From Falsiroseomonas oleicola (lineage in GTDB: Bacteria > Pseudomonadota > Alphaproteobacteria > Acetobacterales > Acetobacteraceae): a DNA stretch of 64,000 nt. The notes under the pieces were generated by a model, which was not told the DNA's origin, ran no database searches, and was given only the letters and a program-made list of their open reading frames with translations. This document shows, one piece after another, positions 1-7,812 of this stretch. Position 1 is the stretch's first letter. Every line of letters begins with the position of its first letter. The translations under genes were made by a program, and so were the position numbers. Where the stretch lies: the NCBI RefSeq assembly GCF_019029495.1, contig NZ_JAERQM010000003.1, positions 248,001 through 312,000 of the forward strand, written 5' to 3'.

Positions 1-624
1 CACATCCATCGAAAGGCGCGGCGCATCCGCCAGCTGCAGGAAGAACAGTTTTTCGGGCGGCACAGCATCCGCGAGGCCGGCGAGGTCGTCGCCCAGCGAC
101 AGCGTATGAAAACTGTCGAGGCAGAGGCCGAGCGCGGCGTGATCCGCGCGCTGCACGATCTCCCAGGCCTGGCGCCAGCGGTTGACGTGGCGGCCCCAGG
201 CCAGCGCCTCGTAGCAGACGCGCAGCTGGCGCGAGGCGGCGCGCTCCGCCATCTCGCGCAGATCCTCTGCCGCGCGTTCGGGCTCCGGCAGGGCCGCGGC
301 ATGGGTGGTGGAACAGACCAGGATGAGGTCGGTGCCCAGCGCCTGCATCGTATCGAACTTTCGCTCGGCGCGATCCAGGTTCCGGCGGCGCTGCGGCTCG
401 GGCATGGCTTCGAAATCGCGGAAGGGCTGGAAGATGGTGATGGCGAGGCCGAGATCCTCACACATGCGGCGCACTTCGGCGGGGGTGCCGTCGAAGGTGA
501 GCAGGTCGTTCTCGAAGATTTCCACACCGTCGAAGCCGGCGGCGGCGGCGGATTCCAGCTTGTCCGGCAGGGTGCCCGAAAGGCAGACCGTGGCGATGGA
601 TTTCGGCAGGCGGTGCTGTGGCAT
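1..624 (-). CDS. quiC: 3-dehydroshikimate dehydratase-like TIM-barrel protein (3' end outside window)
   Basis: The 208 visible residues form the N-terminal part of a sugar-phosphate-isomerase/epimerase TIM barrel. Seen: the start MPQHRLPKSIATVCLSGTLP, then GFDGVEIFENDL near residue 40, and LDSFHTLSLGDD followed by LFFLQLADAPRLSMDV at the window edge. These blocks match the QuiC/AsbF-type dehydratases that convert 3-dehydroshikimate to protocatechuate. In many bacteria this domain is fused to a hydroxyphenylpyruvate-dioxygenase-like C-terminal half, which would lie outside the window. The gene diverges from a quinate/shikimate dehydrogenase across a palindromic operator, which supports a catabolic role. 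A related sugar isomerase is the main alternative. The truncation is caused by the window edge. Confidence 0.75.
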   Translation of the reverse strand, partial: MPQHRLPKSIATVCLSGTLPDKLESAAAAGFDGVEIFENDLLTFDGTPAEVRRMCEDLGLAITIFQPFRDFEAMPEPQRRRNLDRAERKFDTMQALGTDLILVCSTTHAAALPEPERAAEDLREMAERAASRQLRVCYEALAWGRHVNRWRQAWEIVQRADHAALGLCLDSFHTLSLGDDLAGLADAVPPEKLFFLQLADAPRLSMDV

Positions 625-668
625 CACGCATCCTTCCTTCGGTTGCCGGCCGCGGCATTGAGTTGCTT

Positions 669-684
669 TGTACCAACGGGTACA
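669..684. promoter_or_regulatory. Perfect palindrome TGTACC-AACG-GGTACA, candidate TetR operator
   Basis: The two 6-bp arms are exact inverted repeats around a 4-bp spacer. They sit in the 97-bp gap between the divergent dehydratase-like gene and the dehydrogenase. The site is 38 bp upstream of the dehydrogenase ATG, where it could control both directions. TetR proteins typically bind such short palindromes, and a TetR gene lies directly downstream of the dehydrogenase. Assignment to that regulator is inference. Confidence 0.6.
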
Positions 685-721
685 TAAGCACGGCAAGCAA
701 GACCTCCCCTGGAGATGCGGC

Positions 722-1597
722 ATGACGACCCCGGACATCGCCCGCGCCCTCCTCGCCGGGCTGATCGGCTTCGGCATCCAGGCCTCGCTGTCGCCTGCGA
801 TGCATGAGCGGGAGGGGGCGGAGCAGGGGCTGCGGCTGGTCTATCGGCTGATCGACCTGGAATGCCTGCGCCTGGGGCCGGAGGCGCTGGAGGATCTGCT
901 GACGGCGGCGGAGCGCATGGGTTTTGCCGGGCTGAACATCACCTACCCCTGCAAGCAGGTCGTCGTCCCGCTGCTGCATGCGCTGTCGCCGGATGCGGAG
1001 GCGCTGGGCGCGGTGAACACGGTCGTGCTGCGGGATGGCCGACGCATCGGCCACAACACGGATTGCACCGGTTTTGCCGAGGGGTTCCGGCGCGGCCTGG
1101 CGGATGCGCCGCGCGCGCGCGTCGTGCAACTCGGCGCCGGCGGTGCAGGGGCCGCGGTGGCGCATGCGCTGCTGAGCGAAGGCGTCGGCCGGCTGGTGAT
1201 CGCCGACAGCGACGCGCCGCGCGCGGCCGCGCTGGCCGCGGCGCTCTGCGCCCGTTTCGGCGCCGGCCGCGCCGTGGCCTGCACCGACCTGGCGGCGGAG
1301 ATGCCGTCAGCCGATGGGCTGGTGAACTGCACCCCGGTGGGCATGCAGAAATTCCCCGGCACGCCGCTGCCGGTGGAATGGCTGCGGCCCGCGCTCTGGG
1401 TCGCCGACATCGTCTATTTCCCCTTCGAGACCGCCCTGCTGCGGGCCGCGCGCAGCCTCGGCTGCCGCACGCTGGATGGCGGCGGCATGGCGGTGTTCCA
1501 GGCGGCCGGCGCCTTCCGGCTGTTCACCGGGCTGGAACCCGATGCCGCGCGGATGCTGCGGCATTTTGCCGGAATGGTGTCTCAGGACGCGACGTAG
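722..1597 (+). CDS. Quinate/shikimate dehydrogenase, AroE family, NAD-type signature
   Basis: This 291-residue protein has the AroE fold. Seen: SLSPAMH at 23-29 (substrate site), catalytic Lys78 in LNITYPCKQ, Asn99 in GAVNTV, Asp114 in NTDCTGF, and a Rossmann loop GAGGAG at 138-143. The segment after the second beta strand reads VIADSD, with an acidic residue where NADP-dependent AroE enzymes have NRT. That points to NAD use and so to catabolic oxidation of quinate or shikimate. The window has a second AroE at 27551-28390 with the NRT signature. ATG 722 is chosen because GGAG lies about 8 bases upstream and an earlier start would cross the operator. The 3' end overlaps the convergent TetR gene by 16 bp. 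Confidence 0.85.
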   Translation: MTTPDIARALLAGLIGFGIQASLSPAMHEREGAEQGLRLVYRLIDLECLRLGPEALEDLLTAAERMGFAGLNITYPCKQVVVPLLHALSPDAEALGAVNTVVLRDGRRIGHNTDCTGFAEGFRRGLADAPRARVVQLGAGGAGAAVAHALLSEGVGRLVIADSDAPRAAALAAALCARFGAGRAVACTDLAAEMPSADGLVNCTPVGMQKFPGTPLPVEWLRPALWVADIVYFPFETALLRAARSLGCRTLDGGGMAVFQAAGAFRLFTGLEPDAARMLRHFAGMVSQDAT

Positions 1598-2223
1598 CGC
1601 AGCACCGCGTCGGCGATCATGCGCCGCTGCGCCGCCGCGGCCTCCGGCGCCTCCAGCGCGCGCCCATAGATCGCGTGCAGCGTGTGGCGGTTGGAGATGC
1701 GGTAGAAGCAGAAGCCACTGATCAGCATGTGCAGGTCGAGCGCATCCAGCCCGGCGCGGAACACATCCTCCGCCTGCCCGCGCGTGATCAGGTCGCGTAG
1801 CGTGCCGATGATGGCGGCGTTGCGCGCCGGGATGGTCTCCGAGGCCGCGACGATGCGCGCCTCGTGGATGTTCTCCACGCTGACCAGGCGGACAAATTCC
1901 GGGTGCTGCGCATGATGGTCGAAGGTGACTTCCACCAGGCGCCGCAGCGCCTCCATCGCCGGCCGCGTGTCGAGCTGCAGCGCCTGCTCGGCATCCCGCA
2001 TCCGGCCATAGACATGCTCAAGCACCGCCGCATAGAGCTGCGCCTTGCCGCCGAAATAATAGTAGATCATGCGCTTGGTCGTGCGCATGCGCGCCGCGAT
2101 GTCGTCCACGCGGGCGCCGGAAAAGCCCCTGGCGGAGAATTCGGCGATGGCCGCCTCGATCACCTCGCGCCGCGTTTCCGCGGGCGCGCGGCGCTGCCGG
2201 CGGGGTGGCGGGCCTTGAGCCAT
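1582..2223 (-). CDS. TetR/AcrR-family transcriptional regulator
   Basis: This 213-residue protein has an N-terminal TetR helix-turn-helix: TRREVIEAAIAEFSARGFSG, then VDDIAARMRTTKRMIYYYFG around residues 38-60. A longer all-helical ligand-binding domain follows, in which HPEFVRLVSVENIHEARI is prominent. A basic, proline-rich stretch of about 14 residues precedes the DNA-binding domain. The gene is convergent with the quinate/shikimate dehydrogenase and overlaps its end. It is the natural candidate to bind the palindrome at 669-684 and respond to a pathway intermediate. Ligand and target are inferred. Confidence 0.88.
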   Translation of the reverse strand: MAQGPPPRRQRRAPAETRREVIEAAIAEFSARGFSGARVDDIAARMRTTKRMIYYYFGGKAQLYAAVLEHVYGRMRDAEQALQLDTRPAMEALRRLVEVTFDHHAQHPEFVRLVSVENIHEARIVAASETIPARNAAIIGTLRDLITRGQAEDVFRAGLDALDLHMLISGFCFYRISNRHTLHAIYGRALEAPEAAAAQRRMIADAVLRYVAS

Positions 2224-2294
2224 GGCGAAGCTGCGCTTTCGTGTCGATGCGGCGGCATCCTGCCACGCACCGCGCGCCCTGTGACCCCGCTGCG

Positions 2295-2960
2295 CTAGAT
2301 GGCGCCGCTGGCCAGCGCGTGATCGACGCCGCCCAGGATATGCGCGGCCAGGATCTGCCGCGCCGCCGTCGCGTCCCGGCGGGTTGCGCTGTCGCACAGC
2401 GCGCGATGCTCCTCCACCGCGATCGCGCCGCGAAAGCCCAGCGCCAGGTTCTGGTAGCGCAGGTAGCGGTCGAAGACCGTCGCATGGGTCGCCATCAGGG
2501 TGCGCGACCCGCAGGCGGAGATCAGCGTCCGGTGGAATTCGACGTCGAGGCGCCGCCACACATCCAGCGCCGCAGCCTCGCCATCGCCGAGCCTTTCCTG
2601 CATCTGCGACAGCTTGTGATACGCGGCGACAACGCGTCCCTCCCACTCCACATCGCCAGCCCGGAAGGCGTGTTCCAGCGCATGGCCTTCCAGCAGCAGG
2701 CGAAGCTGCGCCAGCTCCCGCAGTTCCTTGGCCGAGAAGGGCGCCACCTCGAAGCCGCGCTGGCCCTCGGCCACCACCAAGCGCTCCGCGATCAGGCGGC
2801 TCAGGCTTTCGCGCAGCGTGCCGACGGCGACGCCATAGCTGTCGCGCAGCCCCTCCAGCCGCAGCTTGCGGCCGGGGGCCAGCGTGCCGCGCAGGATATC
2901 GGCGCGGATCAGCCGCCAGGCGCGCTCGCTCGCCGCCTCCGCGGCTTCGGGCGCGCTCAT
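2295..2960 (-). CDS. GntR-family regulator, FadR/FCD subfamily (copy 1)
   Basis: This 221-residue protein has an N-terminal winged helix (RLIRADILRGTLAPGRKL, then YGVAVGTLRESLSRLIAERL) and a C-terminal FCD ligand domain. The FCD metal/ligand residues appear in DVEFHRTLISACGS and near the end in HILGGVDHAL. It starts at ATG 2960, overlapping the stop of the upstream GntR gene by ATGA, so the two are co-transcribed. The pair are clearly paralogues, with matching segments throughout such as VAEGQRGF-VAP and WEG-VV-A-HKL. The neighbouring TRAP transporter and catabolic genes suggest control by a carboxylate ligand. Confidence 0.88.
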   Translation of the reverse strand: MSAPEAAEAASERAWRLIRADILRGTLAPGRKLRLEGLRDSYGVAVGTLRESLSRLIAERLVVAEGQRGFEVAPFSAKELRELAQLRLLLEGHALEHAFRAGDVEWEGRVVAAYHKLSQMQERLGDGEAAALDVWRRLDVEFHRTLISACGSRTLMATHATVFDRYLRYQNLALGFRGAIAVEEHRALCDSATRRDATAARQILAAHILGGVDHALASGAI

Positions 2961-3715
2961 CGGCCAAGCGCCATGGCAAGGGCCGGTGCAGGGCGGGCGC
3001 GGCGCCTGGTGGCGGCGAAGGGCGCCAGCGCGCCGCCCTCCACCACATGGTGCACACAGCCTTCGACATGCGCCCGCAGCAGGTCCTGCGCCCGCGTCAC
3101 GTCGCGCGCCAGTGCGCTTTCCAGCAGCACCGCGTGCTGTTCCGCCGCGATGGCGCCGCGGAACACCACCGCGACCATCTGGTAGCGCAGGAAGCGGTCG
3201 TAGGCGGCGGCATAGGTCTCCAGCAGCGCCACCGAGCCGCAGGCGGCGATCAGCGCGGTATGGAATTCGCGGTCGTACTGCTTCCACTGGGACGCATCGG
3301 CGCCCTCCCCCGCCAGCAGCCGCCGCTCCAGCACGGCAAGCTTGTGATGCGCGCCCACCACCTGGCCTTCCCAGTCGAGGTCGCCGGCGGCGAAGGAGGC
3401 CGCGATCGCCTCGTTCTCCAGCAGCAGGCGCAGTTCGGCGATCTCCCGGAAATCCTCGGCGGAGACCGGGGCCACGGCAAAGCCGCGCTGGCCCTCGGCG
3501 ATCACCAGGCCTTCCGAGGCCAGTCGGTTCAGTGCCTCCCGCAGCGTGCCGATGCCGACGCCGTAGACCTCCCGCAGCCCGTCCAGCCCCAGCTTCTGCC
3601 CGGGCGCGAGCCGGGCCAGCACGACATCGGTGCGGATGCGGCGATAGGCCGCCTCGCCGGGCGATTCCCCGGCATCGCCTTCGGCCGATGTCACGGCAGC
3701 GCCTCCCTCGTCCAA
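2957..3715 (-). CDS. GntR-family regulator, FadR/FCD subfamily (copy 2)
   Basis: This 252-residue FCD-type GntR protein is the first gene of a two-regulator operon. The winged helix covers about residues 20-85 (YRRIRTDVVLARLAPGQKL, YGVGIGTLREALNRLASEG). The FCD domain follows with YDREFHTALIAACGS. It carries an extra basic tail of about 25 residues (FAATRRRARPAPALAMALGR) that copy 1 lacks. It is transcribed away from the TRAP transporter, with about 165 bp between them holding two palindromes. A later start is possible, because the first 15 residues are low-complexity and precede the conserved domain. Confidence 0.85.
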   Translation of the reverse strand: MDEGGAAVTSAEGDAGESPGEAAYRRIRTDVVLARLAPGQKLGLDGLREVYGVGIGTLREALNRLASEGLVIAEGQRGFAVAPVSAEDFREIAELRLLLENEAIAASFAAGDLDWEGQVVGAHHKLAVLERRLLAGEGADASQWKQYDREFHTALIAACGSVALLETYAAAYDRFLRYQMVAVVFRGAIAAEQHAVLLESALARDVTRAQDLLRAHVEGCVHHVVEGGALAPFAATRRRARPAPALAMALGR

Positions 3716-3767
3716 CCAGAGCCAGTATCAGGGCGGCTGCCCCGCCCATGCAAGAGCCGGCATTCTG

Positions 3768-3795
3768 CCGAATATCGGAGATTCCGGCGAATCTC
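3768..3795. promoter_or_regulatory. Two adjacent palindromes in the GntR/TRAP divergent promoter region
   Basis: Seen: CCGA-ATA-TCGG at 3768-3778, and directly next to it the perfect inverted repeat GAGATTC-CGGC-GAATCTC at 3778-3795. Both lie between the divergent GntR pair and dctP, about 85 bp before the dctP start. They are plausible operators for one or both GntR proteins. Binding is inferred. Confidence 0.45.
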
Positions 3796-3880
3796 TCTTG
3801 ATCGGCTTTCACCGCCCCCTTAGCGTCGCGGCAAGCCGACCCGTCGGGGCCGAAAAGAACATCGAGGGAGGGATCACGCC

Positions 3881-4885
3881 ATGCCAATCACCATTGGACG
3901 TCGCGCCACCATGCTCGCCGGGGCGGCCGCCCTGGCCGCGCCCGGCCTGGCCATGTCCAGCCGGACCGCCGAGGCCCAGGCGCGCCGGCGCCTCCGCTTC
4001 ACCGCCGTCTTCTCGGACCAGGACATCCGCGCCGAGGCGATGCGCGGCTTCGCGCAGGATCTGCAAGCGCAGTTCGACGTGGAGCTGCACCTGAACGCGA
4101 CGCTGTTCCGCCAGGGCACGGAGCTGGTGGCGATCCAGCGCAACAATGTCGAGATGGCGAACCTCTCGCCGCAGGACCTGTCGCGGCAGATTCCGGCCTG
4201 GTCGGTGATGGCCAGCGCCTATCTGTTCCGCGACGCCGAGCACATGCGGAAGGTCTTCGCCGGCCCGGTCGGGCAGGAATTCAACCGCATGGCGCGGGAC
4301 CAGTTGAACGTCCATGTGCTCGGCCCGCTGTATTTCGGCACGCGCCACGTGAACCTGAAGCCGCGCAAGCGGATCAGCACCCCGGCCGACATGGCGGGGA
4401 TGAAGCTGCGCATGCCGCCGGGCGAGACCTGGCAGTTCCTCGGCGAGGCGCTGGGCGCGAACCCGACGCCGGTGGCCTTTGCCGAGCTGTACACCGCGCT
4501 GCAATCCGGCACGGTGGATGGCCAGGACAATCCGTTGCCGACCAGCCGCACCATGCGCTTCCACGAGGTGACGACCCAGTTCGTACTCACCAGCCATCTC
4601 GTCGCCTACGACCTGCTCTCGATCTCCGCCCGCCTCTGGGATTCGCTGACGCAGCCGCAGCGCGATGCGATCCAGGCCGCGGTGAACAAGGCGATCGACC
4701 AGAGCACGCAGCGCCACATCGCGCAGGAGCAGGAGATGCTGTCCTACTTCCGCTCGCAGGGCCTTGAAGTGTACGAGCCGGATGTCGCGGCCTTCCGGGC
4801 GGAGGCGCAGCGCCGCTACCTGGCTTCGCCGCAGTCGCAGGGCTGGCCGGCCGGAATCCTGGACCGCATCGCGGCGGTGCGCTGA
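3881..4885 (+). CDS. TRAP transporter solute-binding protein (DctP family)
   Basis: This 334-residue protein is the periplasmic receptor of a tripartite ATP-independent transporter. The N-terminus has a twin-arginine-like signal (GRRATMLAGAAALAAPGLAM) and a likely cleavage near AEAQA. DctP hallmarks include GMKLRMPPGETWQFLGEALG, where the arginine normally binds the substrate carboxylate, and TALQSGTVDGQDNPLPTS. A purine-rich GAGGGAGGG precedes the ATG. It is followed within 4 bp by the small membrane subunit. With the catabolic neighbours, quinate, shikimate or a related acid is the likely substrate, but the fold alone does not prove that. Confidence 0.9.
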   Translation: MPITIGRRATMLAGAAALAAPGLAMSSRTAEAQARRRLRFTAVFSDQDIRAEAMRGFAQDLQAQFDVELHLNATLFRQGTELVAIQRNNVEMANLSPQDLSRQIPAWSVMASAYLFRDAEHMRKVFAGPVGQEFNRMARDQLNVHVLGPLYFGTRHVNLKPRKRISTPADMAGMKLRMPPGETWQFLGEALGANPTPVAFAELYTALQSGTVDGQDNPLPTSRTMRFHEVTTQFVLTSHLVAYDLLSISARLWDSLTQPQRDAIQAAVNKAIDQSTQRHIAQEQEMLSYFRSQGLEVYEPDVAAFRAEAQRRYLASPQSQGWPAGILDRIAAVR

Positions 4886-4889
4886 CCCG

Positions 4890-5369
4890 ATGACCACGGC
4901 GTGCCGCCTGTTGGGCTGGGCCAGGCGGCGCGCGGAGAACGTGCTCTCGCTGATGCTGGTGACGATGTTCGCAGCCTTCATCCTGCAGATCGTCACGCGC
5001 TACGTGTTCAATGCACCGCTGAGCTGGACGGCGGAACTCTCGACGCTCGCCTGGGTCTGGGGCGTGCTCTGGGGCGCGGCACTGGTGCTGCGGGATGAGG
5101 AGGAGATCCGCTTCGACATCCTCTATGGCGCGCTGCCCAGCCTGCCGCGCCGTATCTGCGACGCCTTCACGGGCCTCGCGGTCGTCGGCGTCTTCGGCTG
5201 GTCGCTGCCGGCGATGGTGGACTACGTCACCTTCATGAAGGTGGAGCGCAGCGCCTATCTCGGCATCCGCTTCGACCTTCTCTATTCGGTCTGGCTGATC
5301 TTCGCTGTGGCGATGATCATCCGTCACGCCGCCATCGCCTGGCGCGCAGTCGCGGGGCGCACACGGTGA
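4890..5369 (+). CDS. TRAP transporter small membrane subunit (DctQ family)
   Basis: This 159-residue protein has four predicted membrane helices: LSLMLVTMFAAFILQIV, LAWVWGVLWGAALVL, LAVVGVFGWSLPAMV and YSVWLIFAVAMII. A DctQ-type motif W-aEL-lAWVWGVLWGAA appears around residues 45-65, with a charged DEEEIRFDIL loop after it. The start is ATG 4890, four bases after the dctP stop. Its stop overlaps the GTG start of the large subunit, a typical translationally coupled dctPQM order. Confidence 0.9.
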   Translation: MTTACRLLGWARRRAENVLSLMLVTMFAAFILQIVTRYVFNAPLSWTAELSTLAWVWGVLWGAALVLRDEEEIRFDILYGALPSLPRRICDAFTGLAVVGVFGWSLPAMVDYVTFMKVERSAYLGIRFDLLYSVWLIFAVAMIIRHAAIAWRAVAGRTR

Positions 5370-6667
5370 ATTTCGAAGATCCCTTTACCCTCTCGCTGGT
5401 CGCGCTGCTGGCGCTGGCCTTGATGGGGCTGCCGATCGGGCTGACCATGATCGTGGCCAGCATTATCTATCTTGCCCTGTCCGGGCAGGACATGTCGATC
5501 GCGGCGGAGCAGGTGCTGAACGGGCTGAATGGCAGCTACGTGCTGCTCGCCGTGCCGCTGTTCATCTTCTCTGCCGGCCTGATGAATGCGGGCAGCCTGA
5601 CGGACCGCCTGCTGCGCTTCTGCAACCTGCTGGTCGGCCGTCTGCGCGGCGGGCTCGGCCATGTGAACATCGTCCAGAGCGTGATCTTCGCCGGCATGTC
5701 AGGCTCCGCCATTGCGGATGCCGCCGGCAGCGGCAAGCTGCAGATCGACATGATGACCAAGGGCGGCGCCTATCCGTCCAGCTATGCGGCGGCGCTGACG
5801 GCGGTGACGGCGGTGATCGGGCCGATCATCCCGCCCTCCATCCCCATGGTGCTCTATGCGCTCGTCGCCGATGCCTCGATCGGCTACCTGTTCCTGGGCG
5901 GCGTGATCCCAGGCCTGCTGATGGCCATGGCGCAGATGGCCATCAACAGCTGGATGGCCCATCGCCACAACTTTCCGATCTCGGAGCGGGTGCCGCTGCG
6001 CGAGGTGCCGCGCCTGACGCTGGAGGCCTTCCCCGCATTGCTGATGCCGGTGATCCTGCTGGGCGGGATCTATGGCGGCGTGATGACGCCGACCGAGGCC
6101 GCCGCCGTCGCCGCGGCCTATGCCTACCTGATTGCCGCGGTGTTCTACCGCAGCCTGACGCTGCGCCAGACCTATGCCGCCGTGGTGGCCAGCGCGCGAT
6201 CGACCGCCGCCATCGGCATGCTGATCGCAGGCGCCCTGGCCTTCAACTACGTCATCACCAGCGAGAACGTGCCGAACACGGTGCGCGACATCCTGGCCGG
6301 CTGGGAGATGTCGCGCTGGGAATTCCTGCTGATCATGAACCTGGTCCTGCTTGTGCTGGGCTGCCTGATGGAAGGCAGCACCATCCTGCTGGTGGTGGTG
6401 CCGGTGCTGGTGCCGACCGCGCAGGCGCTGGGCATCGACATGGTGCATTTCGGCGTGGTGGTGGTGGTGAACATCATGCTCGGGCTGGTCACGCCGCCCT
6501 ACGGGCTGCTGCTGTTCATCGTCGCGAAGCTCTCCGATGCGCCGCTCACCGCCGTGGTGCGGGACACGCTGCCCTTCGTGATCGCGATGATGGCAGCCCT
6601 GGCGCTCATCACCTTCATCCCGGAGCTGGTGCTTTGGATGCCGCGGCTGCTCGGCTACCAGGGCTGA
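5366..6667 (+). CDS. TRAP transporter large membrane subunit (DctM family)
   Basis: This 433-residue, highly hydrophobic protein has about 12 membrane helices, the usual size for DctM. Family motifs are AGMSGSAIADAAGSGKLQID near residue 110, GPIIPPSIPMVLYA near 150, TPTEAAAVAAAYA near 245 and MLGLVTPPYGLLLFI near 370. It starts at GTG 5366 inside the end of dctQ (GTGA overlap). With DctP and DctQ it forms a sodium-coupled acid importer in the inner membrane. Confidence 0.92.
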   Translation: MNFEDPFTLSLVALLALALMGLPIGLTMIVASIIYLALSGQDMSIAAEQVLNGLNGSYVLLAVPLFIFSAGLMNAGSLTDRLLRFCNLLVGRLRGGLGHVNIVQSVIFAGMSGSAIADAAGSGKLQIDMMTKGGAYPSSYAAALTAVTAVIGPIIPPSIPMVLYALVADASIGYLFLGGVIPGLLMAMAQMAINSWMAHRHNFPISERVPLREVPRLTLEAFPALLMPVILLGGIYGGVMTPTEAAAVAAAYAYLIAAVFYRSLTLRQTYAAVVASARSTAAIGMLIAGALAFNYVITSENVPNTVRDILAGWEMSRWEFLLIMNLVLLVLGCLMEGSTILLVVVPVLVPTAQALGIDMVHFGVVVVVNIMLGLVTPPYGLLLFIVAKLSDAPLTAVVRDTLPFVIAMMAALALITFIPELVLWMPRLLGYQG

Positions 6668-6704
6668 CGCCGCGGCGCGCAAGATCGCAGAAAAGGAACA
6701 CGCC

Positions 6705-7142
6705 GTGACGCGCAGCCTGCATGTCCTCAACGGGCCGAACCTGAATCGCCTGGGCAAGCGCGAACCCGAGATCTATGGCCGCACGACGCTGGCCGAGGTC
6801 GAGGCGATGTGCCGGGCCGAAGCCGGCGAGGATGAGGTGGTCTTCCACCAGACCAACTATGAAGGCCAACTTGTGGACTGGATCCATGAGGCGATCGACG
6901 CCGGCGCGGCGGGCCTCATCATCAACCCGGCCGGACTGACCTTCCGCTCCATCCCGGTGCTCGACGCGCTGAAGATGGTCAAGGCGCCGATCATCGAGCT
7001 GCATATCTCGAACATCCACAGGCGGGAGGCGATCTACCACCAGTCCCTCGTCTCCAGCGCCGCCACGGCGGTGATCGCGGGGCTGGGCGCGCGCGGCTAC
7101 GCGACCGCGATGCGGGCGCTGCGCGAGATGCTGGACAGCTGA
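6705..7142 (+). CDS. Type II 3-dehydroquinate dehydratase homologue with altered active site
   Basis: This 145-residue protein has the AroQ length and fold: GPNLNRLGKREPEIYG at 10-25 carries the expected Arg19 and Tyr24. Asn74, Asp87, His100 and Ser102 are also in place. In the Mycobacterium tuberculosis enzyme, His81 and Arg112 contact the substrate; here the aligned residues are Phe80 (GLTFRS instead of GLTHTS) and Tyr111 (HRREAIYHQS). The start is GTG 6705, 37 bp after dctM and probably in the same transcript. It may act as a catabolic dehydroquinase with altered specificity, as a relative acting on a different acid, or as a weak enzyme. A normal biosynthetic aroQ is presumably elsewhere. 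Confidence 0.8.
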   Translation: MTRSLHVLNGPNLNRLGKREPEIYGRTTLAEVEAMCRAEAGEDEVVFHQTNYEGQLVDWIHEAIDAGAAGLIINPAGLTFRSIPVLDALKMVKAPIIELHISNIHRREAIYHQSLVSSAATAVIAGLGARGYATAMRALREMLDS

Positions 7143-7505
7143 ATGGGCCTTCCCGAATCGTCTGGGCAGCGCGGCGCCGTATGCCGGGAGCGTGCTGTCC
7201 CGCAGGCAGGCGGGTCCAGGGCCGGGGTGGATCGGGCGTTTCACCTCGCCGGACCCGGAGCCCGCCCAGGAACACATCCAGCAGGCGCATCGCCTGGGCG
7301 TGCCAGCCTGGACACGCGCGCGGTGGCGTTCCGGCAGTCGGCGACGGAGGTCGGTGTGGAGGGGCTGATCACCATCGCCACCTCGACCACGACCGCGACC
7401 TTCATGGCGGATTTCTGCTTCAACGGGCAGACGGACGCCACGCCGACCGATCGCGCGGCGACGCTATCGGTGCAGGTGGGGAAGCGCCGGGTGCCGTGAG
7501 CGAGG
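7143..7505. other. Spacer with unrecognised, possibly decayed coding sequence
   Basis: Open frames exist on the plus strand: one runs 7143-7499 and ends with FMADFCFNGQTDATPTDRAA, and another frame holds WIGRFTSPDPEPAQEHIQQ. Neither keeps one believable protein from start to stop, and the plausible segments are in different frames. This suggests a frameshifted remnant at the boundary between two catabolic loci. No family was recognised. Confidence 0.3.
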
Positions 7506-7712
7506 TCACAGCACGCGATCGGTGATCATCAGCGGCGTGTTCGGCGGGACGAGACCCTGTTCGCGCGCCAGCAATAGCGCGAAGAACAGCAGCAGCTTGC
7601 GGCTGTCGTCATCCACAAGGTTCCAGATGCGCAGCAGTTCGTCGCGCTGCGCGGGAGCAGGCGTGCGGCGAGGAATCCGTTCTGGCTCAACTACGATGAT
7701 GCCCGCGGCCAT
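7506..7712 (-). CDS. Small conserved-looking protein of unknown function
   Basis: This 68-residue frame starts MAAGIIVVEPERIPRRTPAP and contains RDELLRIWNLVDDDSRKLLL, then FFALLLAREQGLVPPNTPLM. The segment resembles the short helical rL-r-l-eegR--ll-fA motif of small helical proteins found near phage-type or regulatory genes, but no family is assigned. An upstream in-frame start at 7841 would overlap the divergent amidohydrolase. ATG 7712 avoids this and has AGGAGA about 15 bases upstream. Confidence 0.4.
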   Translation of the reverse strand: MAAGIIVVEPERIPRRTPAPAQRDELLRIWNLVDDDSRKLLLFFALLLAREQGLVPPNTPLMITDRVL

Positions 7713-7812
7713 GGCAACGTACCCTGCCCTGGTCTCCTGGCGAGAAGATGCCGGAGGCTGAGGTGAACGGCCAAGCTTGCGCTGCCTGGTGGCGGAGGTC
7801 ACTCTTCGCGTC

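Noticed and set aside
106-687. Plus-strand open frame of 193 codons
   Set aside because: It lies antisense to the dehydratase-like gene, whose minus-strand protein shows clear family motifs. The plus-strand translation has none.
862-1800. Long arginine- and alanine-rich frame on the plus strand
   Set aside because: It is an out-of-frame reading of the shikimate dehydrogenase, common in high-GC DNA.
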